A program made the translations under genes and the position numbers. 64,000 bases of DNA from Streptomyces sp. TLI_053. GTDB taxonomy: Bacteria; Actinomycetota; Actinomycetes; Streptomycetales; Streptomycetaceae. Location of the stretch: NCBI RefSeq assembly GCF_900105395.1, contig NZ_LT629775.1:6785501-6849500 (forward strand), written 5' to 3'. Of the stretch, positions 1 through 8,000 are shown piece by piece. Position 1 is the stretch's first letter. Each line of letters opens with the position of its first letter. A model generated the notes under the pieces. That model saw only the letters and a list, made by a program, of their open reading frames with translations. It did no database searches and was not told the origin of the DNA.

Positions 1-2
1 TC

Positions 3-797
3 GAGACCGGCCGGCTCTGGCAGGCCCACGGCCTCGCCCGCGCCGTCGCCGCCGACCGCGCCCGCGACTCCTGGGAATGGAACGAATACCTCTACGCCCG
101 CGGCCTGCTCCGACTCGCCTCCGGCGAACCCGCCGAAGCCCTCGCCGACCTCCTCGAATGCGGCCGCCGCCAGGGCGAACGCCAGGTCCACAGCCCCATC
201 GTCACCCCCTGGCGCTCCGCCGCCGCCGAATGCCACCTCCAACTCGGCGCCCCCGGCCCGGCCGTCACCCTCGCCGAGGAAGAACTCCGCCTCGCCCGGA
301 TCTGGGGCACCCCGCGCACCGTCGGCCGCGCCCTGCGCGCCCTCGCCGCAGCCACCGGCGGACGGCACGGCCTCGACCTCGCCACCGAAGCCGTCCAACT
401 GCTGCGCACCGCCGAGATCGACACCGAACTCGTCCCCGCCCTCATCACCTACGGCCGACTGCTCGGCGACGGCGGCCGGCGCGGCGCCGCCCGGCGGGCC
501 CTGCGCGAGGCCGCCGGACGCGCCGAACGCCTCGGCGCCGTCCGGCAGCGCTCCGCCGCACTGGAGGCGCTGCGGGCCTCCGGCGCACGCGTCGGCCGCG
601 GCGACCACGCCGGGGCGGAGGCACTCACCGACAGCGAACTGCGGATCTGCCGGCTCGCCGCCGCCGGGCACTCCAACGCCGAGATCGCCGCCATGCTCCA
701 CCTCGCGGTACGGACGGTGGAGACCCACCTCACCAACAGCTTCCGCAAACTGGGGGTGCGGCGGCGGCTCGAACTCCCCGGCGCGCTGGAAGCCTGA
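3..797 (+). CDS. LuxR-family transcriptional regulator, C-terminal part (5' end outside window)
   Basis: The gene is open from the left edge, so its N-terminus is missing; 264 residues are visible. The last ~60 form a LuxR/NarL-type helix-turn-helix: TDSELRICRLAAAGHSNAEI, then MLHLAVRTVETHLTNSFRKL. The preceding ~200 residues are Ala/Leu/Arg-rich helical repeats, as in the TPR-like part of large LAL regulators (STAND ATPase plus LuxR HTH), so the whole protein was probably much longer. Any nucleotide-binding domain would lie outside the window. Its target is unknown. A strong hairpin follows 106 nt after the stop. Confidence 0.85.
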   Translation, partial: ETGRLWQAHGLARAVAADRARDSWEWNEYLYARGLLRLASGEPAEALADLLECGRRQGERQVHSPIVTPWRSAAAECHLQLGAPGPAVTLAEEELRLARIWGTPRTVGRALRALAAATGGRHGLDLATEAVQLLRTAEIDTELVPALITYGRLLGDGGRRGAARRALREAAGRAERLGAVRQRSAALEALRASGARVGRGDHAGAEALTDSELRICRLAAAGHSNAEIAAMLHLAVRTVETHLTNSFRKLGVRRRLELPGALEA

Positions 798-802
798 CGG
801 GA

Positions 803-896
803 CCGACGGGCGGGCGTGCGTGCGGACGGGCGTGCGGACGGACGGACGGGCGGACGGACGGGCGTGCGTGCGGACGGACGGGCAGGCGGGCGGGGA
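803..896. repeat. GC-rich short tandem repeats after the LuxR gene
   Basis: Degenerate tandem units of the types GGACGGAC and GGGCGTGCGTGCGGACG fill the space between the LuxR stop and its terminator. The longer unit occurs twice, near 811 and 860. No coding potential is apparent; this looks like slippage-prone simple sequence. Confidence 0.6.
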
Positions 897-902
897 ACGC
901 GA

Positions 903-933
903 ACGGCCCCGGTCCACGGGGGACCGGGGCCGT
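903..933. terminator. Rho-independent-type hairpin
   Basis: Perfect 13-bp inverted repeat (ACGGCCCCGGTCC at 903-915, its complement at 921-933) with a 5-nt loop. It lies between the LuxR gene and the convergent gene ending at 955, so it can serve both. There is no T-tract, as is common in Streptomyces. Confidence 0.75.
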
Positions 934-954
934 ACAACCGCTGCCCCGACGCCG

Positions 955-1668
955 TCAGGCCGCCGGCACCAGGGCCGCCATCTCGTCCACCGCCCGCGCC
1001 AACTCGGCCGCCGGGTCGGCCCCGTCCACCGCCCACGGCTGCCACGTCAACGCCCGCAGATAACCGTCCACCGCCAGCGGCAGCCGCCGCCGCACGATCG
1101 GCTCCGTGGTCGGCCCCGGACCGGCGCTGCGCAGCCGCTCCAGCAACCCCGGCACGTTCGCCGACGGCGGCAACGGCGCCGAACCCACGAACGCCGCCAA
1201 CTCCTCCAACTGGGGCCAGAGCACCGACGGGACCGGAGGCCGCGAGGACGCCTCCGCCGCCGGGCGCGCGGCCCGCGCGGCCACGGGAGCCAACGGCCGA
1301 GTACGGCGCGCCGTACCCAACGGGAACTCCCGCTCGGCCGGCACAGGCCCCGACACCCCGGAACCCACCGACCCGGACACACTCCCCCCGCTCGACGGAT
1401 CGTCCGGCGGGTCGTCCGGAGAAGTCGGCGGCTTCGGCGGCCCCGAAGGCCCCGGCGGGTCCGGACGCGGCCACAGGGTCACCGTCGCCACGTACGGCCC
1501 CGCCACCAGCAGCGCCGACAACGCCACCGGACTCTGCAACGCGATCGACGCCACCACCCCGACCACCGCCGCCCCGCTCGCCACATAGTGCCGGGCAGAG
1601 GTCAGATACACCCACACCCGCCCACCGGCCCCGTCGGGACCGCCCCCGCCACCGCTACTGGTAGCCAC
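955..1668 (-). CDS. Hypothetical two-TM membrane protein, last gene of the VWA operon
   Basis: 237 aa from a GTG at 1668, which overlaps the 3' end of the upstream VWA gene by 14 nt and suggests translational coupling. A Gly-rich N-terminus is followed by two adjacent hydrophobic helices (about residues 29-45 and 48-66). A long Pro/Ser/Gly linker (about 67-110) and a soluble C-terminal helical region come next. I recognise no catalytic motif. The gene ends just before the hairpin at 903-933. By position it probably works at the membrane with the two binding-protein-like products encoded upstream. Function unknown. Confidence 0.75.
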   Translation of the reverse strand: MATSSGGGGGPDGAGGRVWVYLTSARHYVASGAAVVGVVASIALQSPVALSALLVAGPYVATVTLWPRPDPPGPSGPPKPPTSPDDPPDDPSSGGSVSGSVGSGVSGPVPAEREFPLGTARRTRPLAPVAARAARPAAEASSRPPVPSVLWPQLEELAAFVGSAPLPPSANVPGLLERLRSAGPGPTTEPIVRRRLPLAVDGYLRALTWQPWAVDGADPAAELARAVDEMAALVPAA

Positions 1669-3298
1669 GAATCTCCTCGAACGCCCCGTCCAGCGAACCC
1701 GTCCCGTCGAACAACTTCCCACCGGTCAGATCCGCGATCCCCTGCAACTGCTCCTTCGCGGCATCACCGAACAGGATCGGGAACACCGGCGTCGCCTTCT
1801 GCACCGACGACAACCCCCCGTAGAACGTCCGGAAATCCTTGTCCGACGCCCCCTCGTTGCTCTCCCCGTCCGTCATCAGCACGATCGACGTGAACCGGTC
1901 GTCCCCCGCCGCCGACTGCTGCCGCTGGATCACCCGGTACGCCTCCTGCAACGACGAGTACACCGCCGTCCCACCGTCCGCCGACAACGCCTGCACATCC
2001 CCGTTGATCGACGCCAACTCCTGCTGCGCCCCCACCCCGCTCGGCACCGAGTGCGTCTTCGTCGACTTCACCTTCGAGGCGAAGGAGATCAACGTGACCT
2101 CCTCACGGTCCCGGAACCGCCGCACCCCCCGAGTGTCGTCCGCACCCGTCAACCGGCCCATCGCCGACTTCAGCGAACTCAGCCGCTGCCCGGCCATCGA
2201 ACCCGACGTGTCCAGCACGTACACCGTGCGCGAAGGCCGACGCAGCTCGTTCTGGTACGAGGACAACAACCCGTCCGCCACCGCCCGGGTACCGGGGAAC
2301 GGCAGCTCGTGCCGCCGGTCCGTCGGCAACCCCGCCGCCGGAGCCACCCCCGCCGTCACCGGACGGCGCAGCGTCAGCTCGGAGATCCGCTTCTGCACGT
2401 CCTCCTTCAGCAGATAGGAGGTCAGCCGCTGAAAAGACTCCCGCTCCCGCTGCTGCGAAGAGCTCAGCAACGTCAACGGATAGTTGCCCGAGACCACACC
2501 GTCGACCGGACGGACCACGGTGAGCTGCTGATCGGCCGCCAGCGTCTTGTTCAGCGACAACAGCACCGACTCGTAGTTCACCAGCGCGCCGATCGAACCC
2601 CGCTCCGCCCGGCCGTACGCCTGCGCCAGCCAGCCCGAAGAGCCGGACGTCAGCCTCTGGCCGGCGAAGAACTGCTTCAGCTGCGGCGTCGCCTTCTGCA
2701 CATCGGCCTCGGTCAGCGCCGAACTCGCGCCGGAGAACGCCGAGGCCACCGACACCAGCGCAGAGAAACCCGAATTGGACCGCGACGGGTCCGCCATGCC
2801 GTACGACAGCTTGCCGCCGACCGCGGCCTCCGCCAGATTGCCCCAGGTCACCTTCGAACCGTCACCCCAGCCCAGGTCGCCCAGCACCGCCGAACGGATA
2901 CCGAAAGCCACCGGCGAGGCCATGATCGGAGTCTCCGAGAGCAACTTCGACTTGCTCCCCTCGTCCAGGTGCAGATACTGGTTCGACGGGAACCAGATCG
3001 CGTCGTACTTGCCGTCCGTCCGACCCGCGGACACCGCGTCCGCACCGTCCAGCGAACCCGTCCAGGCGAACTGCACCGTCACCCCGGTGGCCTTCTGCGC
3101 CTCCTCCAGCACCGGCGCCATGTCCTGCAGTTCACTGCCCGCCAGCACCCGCAGCACCCCCGGCTGCGCGCTCGGCGCGGGCGCGTCGCTCGGCCCGGGC
3201 TTCGGCGGCGGCGCCGGCGACGACGTGCACGCCGCCACCGAGGTCGCCACCAGCAGCGCCAGCCCGGCCATCAGGCCCCGCACACCACTCCTGCGCAT
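1655..3298 (-). CDS. Lipoprotein with substrate-binding-like domain fused to a VWA domain
   Basis: 547 aa. The signal peptide ends in a lipobox (SVAAC, Cys24), so the protein should be anchored outside the membrane. After a Pro/Ser linker, residues ~50-330 look like a solute-binding fold. Residues ~357-547 are a von Willebrand A domain with a MIDAS motif DTSGS (363-367), a later conserved Thr (DGGTAV) and Asp (MTDGES). The start at 3298 is chosen for its GGGAG ribosome-binding site and compact signal peptide; ATG 3319, 8 nt after the upstream stop, is also possible. A metal-dependent protein-binding role is known for the VWA fold; the ligand here is unknown. Confidence 0.85.
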   Translation of the reverse strand: MRRSGVRGLMAGLALLVATSVAACTSSPAPPPKPGPSDAPAPSAQPGVLRVLAGSELQDMAPVLEEAQKATGVTVQFAWTGSLDGADAVSAGRTDGKYDAIWFPSNQYLHLDEGSKSKLLSETPIMASPVAFGIRSAVLGDLGWGDGSKVTWGNLAEAAVGGKLSYGMADPSRSNSGFSALVSVASAFSGASSALTEADVQKATPQLKQFFAGQRLTSGSSGWLAQAYGRAERGSIGALVNYESVLLSLNKTLAADQQLTVVRPVDGVVSGNYPLTLLSSSQQRERESFQRLTSYLLKEDVQKRISELTLRRPVTAGVAPAAGLPTDRRHELPFPGTRAVADGLLSSYQNELRRPSRTVYVLDTSGSMAGQRLSSLKSAMGRLTGADDTRGVRRFRDREEVTLISFASKVKSTKTHSVPSGVGAQQELASINGDVQALSADGGTAVYSSLQEAYRVIQRQQSAAGDDRFTSIVLMTDGESNEGASDKDFRTFYGGLSSVQKATPVFPILFGDAAKEQLQGIADLTGGKLFDGTGSLDGAFEEIRGYQ

Positions 3299-3327
3299 CG
3301 TGCCCGCTCCCGTTCCCATGTCCCCCG

Positions 3328-4461
3328 TCACCCGTTCTTGGTCGCGTTGACCAGGCTCGTCATGACCTCCGGCGTCGGCACCGTGGCCTGCGAGATCTTG
3401 GCGTCCCGCAGGTCGGGCGCGAACGCGAACAACGGCTTCGGCCCGCCCGGCTGTGCGCTCTGGACCCGGGCGGCGAACTCCGCCGCGCCCGCCGCGTCGG
3501 CCGGCCGGAAGCCGTACCGGAGCTCCTGCTCGCGCAGCGCCGGGTCGGTGGCCAGCGCGTCGGCGAGCAGCTTGCCCTTGTCGTTCAGGGCCACGATCGT
3601 GTGGTCGGACACCACGGTGGTGTCCGGGTAGAACATCACCATGTCCGGCGGGGCCTTCTGCTTCAGGACCAGTTCGAGCACCTGGGACTCGTACGCCAGG
3701 ACCAGCGGGCGGCCGTTGCCGGACACGAAGTCCATGAACGGTTCCTCGGTGGAGTTCTTCATGACCCCCTGCGGGGTGATGACCGCGCGCAGCTTCGTGC
3801 CGATCGGCGCCGTCACCCCTCCGGGCTCCGTGATCACCTGCCCGCCGTTCAGCAGGTAGGACACCATGGCGAGATACAGGGCGCCCGAGGAGGACGTCTC
3901 CGGGTTGGTGGTGGTCAGGAAGATGGATCCGACGAGGTCGCCGGGCTTCTTCTCCGCGGGCGGCTTCGGGAGCTGCTGCCAGGTCCGCTTCTCGTCGATG
4001 CCCCGGAGGAACTCCTGCATCGAGAACTTGCAGACGTTGCTCTTCTCGTCGCAGGAGGCCAGGTTGTTCTCCTTCAGCACCTCGGCGGTGTCCTGGCGGG
4101 TGACGATCACCAGCGGCGAGTAGAACGGCCGGGTCGGGGTGCTCTTCAGCTGGTGGTCCGCCTTGATCGCCTCGGCGGGCTGCTGGCTCGCCGGGAAGAC
4201 GAAGTCCAGGTTGTCGTTCTTGAGATCGCCCATCTGCCAGGAGCCCGCGCTCTGGGTGTTCACCACCAGGCCGCGGGCCTTCAGCGCATCCTTGACCTTC
4301 TGGTCCCCGAAGAACGCGCCCTTCTCCGAGCCGACCATGCCGGTGAGGGTGACGACCTTGCCCGGCCCGGGAGTGGGATCGTCCTTCGATCTGTTCAGGA
4401 CCGCGACGACCAGACCCCCGAGTACCAGAAGTGCCGTCAGTACTCCGATCACGCGCTTCAT
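3328..4461 (-). CDS. Membrane-anchored substrate-binding-like protein
   Basis: 377 aa from ATG 4461 (sequence MKRVIGVLTALLVLGG), preceded by GAGGGGGGAAG. ATG 4494 would add 11 residues. An N-terminal hydrophobic helix (about 4-22) without a lipobox Cys suggests a signal anchor. The rest resembles a periplasmic-binding-type domain (GMVGSEKGAFFGDQKVKDAL, DFVFPASQQPAEAI). The next gene starts within 30 nt and contains a second domain of this type. No ABC permease or ATPase gene lies nearby, so a sensing or scaffolding role is as likely as transport. Function inferred only at fold level. Confidence 0.75.
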   Translation of the reverse strand: MKRVIGVLTALLVLGGLVVAVLNRSKDDPTPGPGKVVTLTGMVGSEKGAFFGDQKVKDALKARGLVVNTQSAGSWQMGDLKNDNLDFVFPASQQPAEAIKADHQLKSTPTRPFYSPLVIVTRQDTAEVLKENNLASCDEKSNVCKFSMQEFLRGIDEKRTWQQLPKPPAEKKPGDLVGSIFLTTTNPETSSSGALYLAMVSYLLNGGQVITEPGGVTAPIGTKLRAVITPQGVMKNSTEEPFMDFVSGNGRPLVLAYESQVLELVLKQKAPPDMVMFYPDTTVVSDHTIVALNDKGKLLADALATDPALREQELRYGFRPADAAGAAEFAARVQSAQPGGPKPLFAFAPDLRDAKISQATVPTPEVMTSLVNATKNG

Positions 4462-4698
4462 TCCGGAAGCTTCCCCCCTCGTCACAACGTTCATGGCCCA
4501 CCCGGGTGACGAGCGTCCCGCCGGGCCGGGAGCGGGGGCGTAAGTCCCGGTGAACCAGGGGTGAACAGCCCTTCACGGAATCGCATCGGGGATCGAGCGG
4601 GGGCGGACCGCCGGGAACCTCTCGCACTTCGGTCCGACGTCGTGTCAGATTGTTCAACTCTCCTTACGGCAACGGCCATCCGGTTGTCCGGACCGGCA

Positions 4699-4728
4699 TC
4701 GACGTTACGCGCCGGTAATGCCTACTCT
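4699..4728 (+). promoter_or_regulatory. pyk promoter, leaderless type
   Basis: Candidate -35 TCGACG (4699-4704), an 18-nt spacer and -10 TACTCT (4723-4728). The ATG of pyk begins 7 nt after the -10, so transcription would start at or next to the start codon. No Shine-Dalgarno sequence precedes that ATG, which fits a leaderless mRNA. Confidence 0.6.
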
Positions 4729-4735
4729 CAGCACT

Positions 4736-6166
4736 ATGCGCCGAGCAAAAATCGTCTGTACCCTCGGGCCAGCCACCGACACCTACGACCAGATCAAGTC
4801 CCTGGTCGACGCCGGGATGGACATCGCCCGATTCAACCTGAGCCACGGCTCCCACATCGAGCACGAGGAGCGGTACCGCCGGGTCCGCAAGGCCGCCGAC
4901 GAGAGCGGCCGCAGTATCGGCGTGCTCGCCGACCTTCAAGGCCCGAAGATCCGCCTCGGAACCTTCGCCGAGGGCCCCGTACTTCTCGAACGCGGCGACG
5001 AGTTCACCATCTCCACCGACAAAGACGTCGACGGGGACCAGAACGGCTGCGGCACCACCTACCCCGGCCTCGCGGAAGACGTCACCGCCGGTGAACGGAT
5101 CCTCGTCGACGACGGCCGGGTCACCCTCGAGGTCGTCGAGGTCGACGGCCCCCGGGTCCGCTGCCTCGTCGTCGAGGGCGGCCTCGTCTCCGACCACAAG
5201 GGCCTCAACCTCCCCGGGATCGCCGTCTCGGTGCCCGCGCTCAGCGACAAGGACGTCGCCGACCTGCGCTGGGCCCTGCGGACCGGGGCCGACCTGATCG
5301 CGCTCTCCTTCGTCCGCAGCGGCCGCGACGTCGAGGACGTCCACCGGGTCATGGACGAGGAAGGGCGCCGGGTCCCCGTCATCGCCAAGATCGAGAAGCC
5401 GCAGGCGGTGCAGAACCTCGACTCCATCGTCGACCGCTTCGACGGCATCATGGTCGCCCGCGGCGACCTCGGCGTCGAGATGCCGCTCGAAGTCGTGCCC
5501 ATGGTGCAGAAGCGGGCGGTCAAGCTCGCCCGCCGGAACGCCAAGCCGGTCATCGTCGCCACCCAGATGCTCGACTCGATGATCAACTCCTCGCGCCCCA
5601 CCCGCGCCGAGGCCTCCGACGTCGCCAACGCCGTCCTCGACGGCACCGACGCGGTGATGCTCTCCGGCGAGACCTCCGTCGGCAAATACCCCTCCGAGAC
5701 GGTCCGCACCATGGCCCGGATCATCGAGGCCGCCGAACAGGACGTGCTCGCCGAGGGCCTGCCCGTCCTCACCCCGAGCAACAAACCCCGCACCCAGGGC
5801 GGCGCCGTCGCCCGGGCCGCCGCCGAGATCGGCGACTTCCTGCACGCCAAGTACCTGATCGCCTTCACCCAGTCCGGCGACACCGCCCGCCGGCTGACCC
5901 GCTACCGCTCACCGATCCCGGTCCTGGCCTTCACCTACGAACCCGCCGTCCGCAGCCAACTGGCACTCACCTGGGGCGTGGAGACCTTCCTCGGCCCGTT
6001 CGCGCCCACCACCGACGAGATGGTCGAACAGGTCGACGCCGCGCTGCTCTCCCTGGGCCGCTGCGAGAAGGGCGACATCGTCGTCATCACCGCCGGCTCC
6101 CCGCCCGGCCTGGCCGGCTCCACCAACCTCGTCCGGGTCCACCACGTGGGTGCCCTGGACAACTGA
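4736..6166 (+). CDS. pyk: Pyruvate kinase
   Basis: 476 aa, normal for actinobacterial Pyk. It transfers phosphate from PEP to ADP in the last step of glycolysis, in the cytoplasm. Family marks: N-terminal RRAKIVCTLGPAT, ARFNLSHGSH, DLQGPKIRLG, the active-site segment VIAKIEKPQAV, GIMVARGDLGVEMP, and AVMLSGETSVGKYPSE, followed by the C-terminal effector domain ending TNLVRVHHVG. The start at 4736 follows the leaderless promoter and matches the usual Streptomyces N-terminus as I recall it; an in-frame ATG lies at 4718. A strong shared terminator follows. Confidence 0.97.
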   Translation: MRRAKIVCTLGPATDTYDQIKSLVDAGMDIARFNLSHGSHIEHEERYRRVRKAADESGRSIGVLADLQGPKIRLGTFAEGPVLLERGDEFTISTDKDVDGDQNGCGTTYPGLAEDVTAGERILVDDGRVTLEVVEVDGPRVRCLVVEGGLVSDHKGLNLPGIAVSVPALSDKDVADLRWALRTGADLIALSFVRSGRDVEDVHRVMDEEGRRVPVIAKIEKPQAVQNLDSIVDRFDGIMVARGDLGVEMPLEVVPMVQKRAVKLARRNAKPVIVATQMLDSMINSSRPTRAEASDVANAVLDGTDAVMLSGETSVGKYPSETVRTMARIIEAAEQDVLAEGLPVLTPSNKPRTQGGAVARAAAEIGDFLHAKYLIAFTQSGDTARRLTRYRSPIPVLAFTYEPAVRSQLALTWGVETFLGPFAPTTDEMVEQVDAALLSLGRCEKGDIVVITAGSPPGLAGSTNLVRVHHVGALDN

Positions 6167-6172
6167 CGCGGT

Positions 6173-6207
6173 CCGGTGCGGCTCCGCCCCGGGCGGAGCC
6201 GCACCGG
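6173..6207. terminator. Bidirectional terminator between pyk and the LAGLIDADG gene
   Basis: Perfect 16-bp stem (CCGGTGCGGCTCCGCC at 6173-6188, complement at 6192-6207) with a 3-nt loop. It sits between two convergent stops (6166 and 6210). Confidence 0.85.
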
Positions 6208-6209
6208 GG

Positions 6210-6980
6210 TCAGTGCTTGGGGCCGATGTGGGCGTCCATGAGCGCCACGGACTCCTTGCGGGCGACGGAGACGTTGATCTGGCCGGTCGGTCGGGGGGCC
6301 GTGGCCTTCCACTGGACACCGACCGCGTCGAGGGTGTCGGTGAAGAGGCGGACGATGTCGGTCGAGGTGTTGGTGAAGAAGTAGCGCGGGTACTCGTAGC
6401 GCTTCGGGACGCCACCGACGGTGCGGGTCGTCCAGTTGGTGATCCGGCAGCCGTCGGAGTGGATCAGGCCGCGGAGGAAGTCCCAGGGGTGGGCGTCGAC
6501 GATCTCCTGCTGCCAGGGCTCGAGGGCTATCCGACGTAGGTGCTTCGGGCCGGGGCCGTGCTGGGGGATCAGGCAGGGCCAGTGCTTGCTGGTGCCGACC
6601 ACACTGGTGCAGCCAGTGGCACGCACACGCGTGACCTTGTTCCGTGGCATGACGGCGGCCATCGCTCGCTCGCACTCGTTTATCAGGCCGGGCCAGTTGT
6701 TGCCGCAGGCGATGCGGAGGGCATGGACTTTGCGGCGGCCTTCACTGATACAGCCGTCACCGAGGTAGAGGCCGAGAAGGTAGGCGTAGTCGGCCCGGGG
6801 AACGGACGGGCTCGGTCGGCCGGAGGGTGCCGGGCAGTCGTTCGGCTTGCGGGGATCGGGTTGTGTGGTCCACTGCCGGACCGCATAGCGGGAGATCCCG
6901 GTGGCGCGGCTCACCTGGCTGAATGTCAGGCCGGACGCATGGAGGTCGAGGGCGCGTTGCCGTGCAGCCGTGTCGTACAT
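6210..6980 (-). CDS. HTH plus LAGLIDADG homing-endonuclease-like protein
   Basis: 256 aa. Residues ~5-40 form a helix-turn-helix (ALDLHASGLTFSQVSRATGI, then SRYAVRQW). Two LAGLIDADG-type motifs follow: YLLGLYLGDGCIS (~68-80) and FLRGLIHSDGCRI (~165-177). Each keeps the Gly/Asp core (GDG and SDG) expected at the helix ends that hold the metal. The arrangement fits a single-chain LAGLIDADG domain used either as a freestanding nuclease or, as often proposed in actinobacteria, recycled as a DNA-binding regulator. No intron or intein is seen nearby. It lies just 3' of a tRNA gene on the same strand. Start ATG at 6980. Confidence 0.8.
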   Translation of the reverse strand: MYDTAARQRALDLHASGLTFSQVSRATGISRYAVRQWTTQPDPRKPNDCPAPSGRPSPSVPRADYAYLLGLYLGDGCISEGRRKVHALRIACGNNWPGLINECERAMAAVMPRNKVTRVRATGCTSVVGTSKHWPCLIPQHGPGPKHLRRIALEPWQQEIVDAHPWDFLRGLIHSDGCRITNWTTRTVGGVPKRYEYPRYFFTNTSTDIVRLFTDTLDAVGVQWKATAPRPTGQINVSVARKESVALMDAHIGPKH

Positions 6981-7028
6981 GTGCCCGAGCCTGCGCCGCC
7001 CAGGCGTACATCATCGGGGGTCATGCGA

Positions 7029-7052
7029 ATCTTCATTCGAAGTGATGAAGAT
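7029..7052. promoter_or_regulatory. Inverted repeat between tRNA and LAGLIDADG gene
   Basis: ATCTTCAT (7029-7036) and ATGAAGAT (7045-7052) form a perfect 8-bp inverted repeat with an 8-nt spacer. A related CTTCAT..ATGAA pair lies at about 7072-7094. The stretch is AT-rich for this genome. It may be an operator for the LAGLIDADG/HTH gene or processing signals 3' of the tRNA. Confidence 0.4.
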
Positions 7053-7099
7053 CGCCAACCGTTGGGCCGATTTTCATGACCTTGGAAATGAAGGAAAAG

Positions 7100-7172
7100 T
7101 GCCCCGGGTGGGATTCGAACCCACGCTGTATGGTGTTTGAGACCATGGCCTCTTCCGCTGGGCTACCGGGGC
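7100..7172 (-). tRNA. tRNA-Leu (CAA) with a short variable loop
   Basis: A full cloverleaf can be drawn on the minus strand. The 7-bp acceptor GCCCCGG/CCGGGGC is followed by a D-arm with a GG pair in the loop. The anticodon stem ATGGT/ACCAT encloses loop CTCAAAC (anticodon CAA), and the T-arm GTGGG-TTCGAAT-CCCAC is canonical. The discriminator is A (7100) and CCA is not encoded. The anticodon and A73 indicate leucine. However, the variable region is only about 5 nt (ACAGC), whereas bacterial tRNA-Leu normally has a long variable arm. It is 73 nt including the discriminator. Confidence 0.9.
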
Positions 7173-7272
7173 AACCGCTGAATCGAAGGTTTGCTCCGAC
7201 CCTGCTTGGTCTCAAACATACCGTGTCTAGGTACCCTCGTGCATGCAGTACCCCGCCGGAACGAGGAGCCCC

Positions 7273-7929
7273 GTGAGCACCGCCGACGAGCAGGCAGAGC
7301 CGCTTGAGACCGATTCGCCCCAGATCACCCGCATTGTGATCGCCGAGGACGAGGCGCTGATCCGCCTCGACCTCAAGGAGATGCTGGAAGAGGAGGGGTA
7401 CACCGTCGTCGGCGAGGCCGGGGACGGGGCGACGGCGGTCCGGCTGGTCCAGGAGCTGAAGCCGGACCTGGCGATCCTCGACGTGAAGATGCCGGTGCTG
7501 GACGGGCTGTCCGCGGCCGAGCAGATCCACGAGGCGCACCTGGCGCCGGTGCTGATGCTGACGGCGTTCTCGCAGCGCGAGCTGGTGGACCGGGCGCGGG
7601 ACGCGGGTGCGATGGCGTACATCGTGAAGCCGTTCTCCAAGAGCGACCTGGTGCCGGCGATCGAGATGGCGGTGTCCCGGTACACGGAGATGCGGACGCT
7701 GGAGGAGGAGATCGCGGATCTCACCCAGCGGCTGGAGACCCGGAAGCTGGTGGACCGGGCGAAGAGCGTGCTGCAGACGAAGTTCGGGCTGAACGAGCCG
7801 GCCGCGTTCCGGTGGATCCAGAAGACCTCGATGGACCGCCGGATGACGATGGCGGCGGTGGCCGAGGCCGTGATCGAAGAGGGCGAGGCCCAGGACAAGA
7901 AGAAGGCCGAGGAGGCCGCGTCCGAGTAG
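7273..7929 (+). CDS. pdtaR: ANTAR-domain response regulator (PdtaR-like)
   Basis: 218 aa from GTG 7273, with GAGGAG 4 nt upstream; ATG 7243 is an alternative in-frame start. The N-terminal receiver domain has the acidic pair in VIAEDEALIRLDL, the phospho-acceptor Asp in LAILDVKMPVLDG, Thr in LMLTAF and Lys in YIVKPF. A coiled stretch leads to a C-terminal ANTAR domain (RKLVDRAKSVLQTKFGLNEP) known to bind tandem-hairpin RNA and act by antitermination. The partner is usually a PdtaS-type kinase, which is not in this window. Position next to pyk and the liv operon matches Streptomyces synteny as I recall it. Confidence 0.92.
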   Translation: MSTADEQAEPLETDSPQITRIVIAEDEALIRLDLKEMLEEEGYTVVGEAGDGATAVRLVQELKPDLAILDVKMPVLDGLSAAEQIHEAHLAPVLMLTAFSQRELVDRARDAGAMAYIVKPFSKSDLVPAIEMAVSRYTEMRTLEEEIADLTQRLETRKLVDRAKSVLQTKFGLNEPAAFRWIQKTSMDRRMTMAAVAEAVIEEGEAQDKKKAEEAASE

Positions 7930-7949
7930 TCGGCGGGCGGAGCGTACGA

Positions 7950-7983
7950 CGGAGGGCCCGGCACACTCGTGTCGGGCCCTCCG
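7950..7983. terminator. Bidirectional terminator between pdtaR and livF
   Basis: A 15-bp stem with one G-U pair: CGGAGGGCCCG plus GCAC (7950-7964) and its partner at 7969-7983, loop of 4 nt. It lies between convergent stops at 7929 and 8001. Confidence 0.85.
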
Positions 7984-8000
7984 CCGTTCGGGCGGGGAGG

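Noticed and set aside
3331..4657. Upstream extension of the VWA gene to 1000 codons
   Set aside because: This part is an Arg/Pro-rich shadow of the binding-protein gene 3328-4461. The signal peptide and lipobox at 3298 mark the real start.
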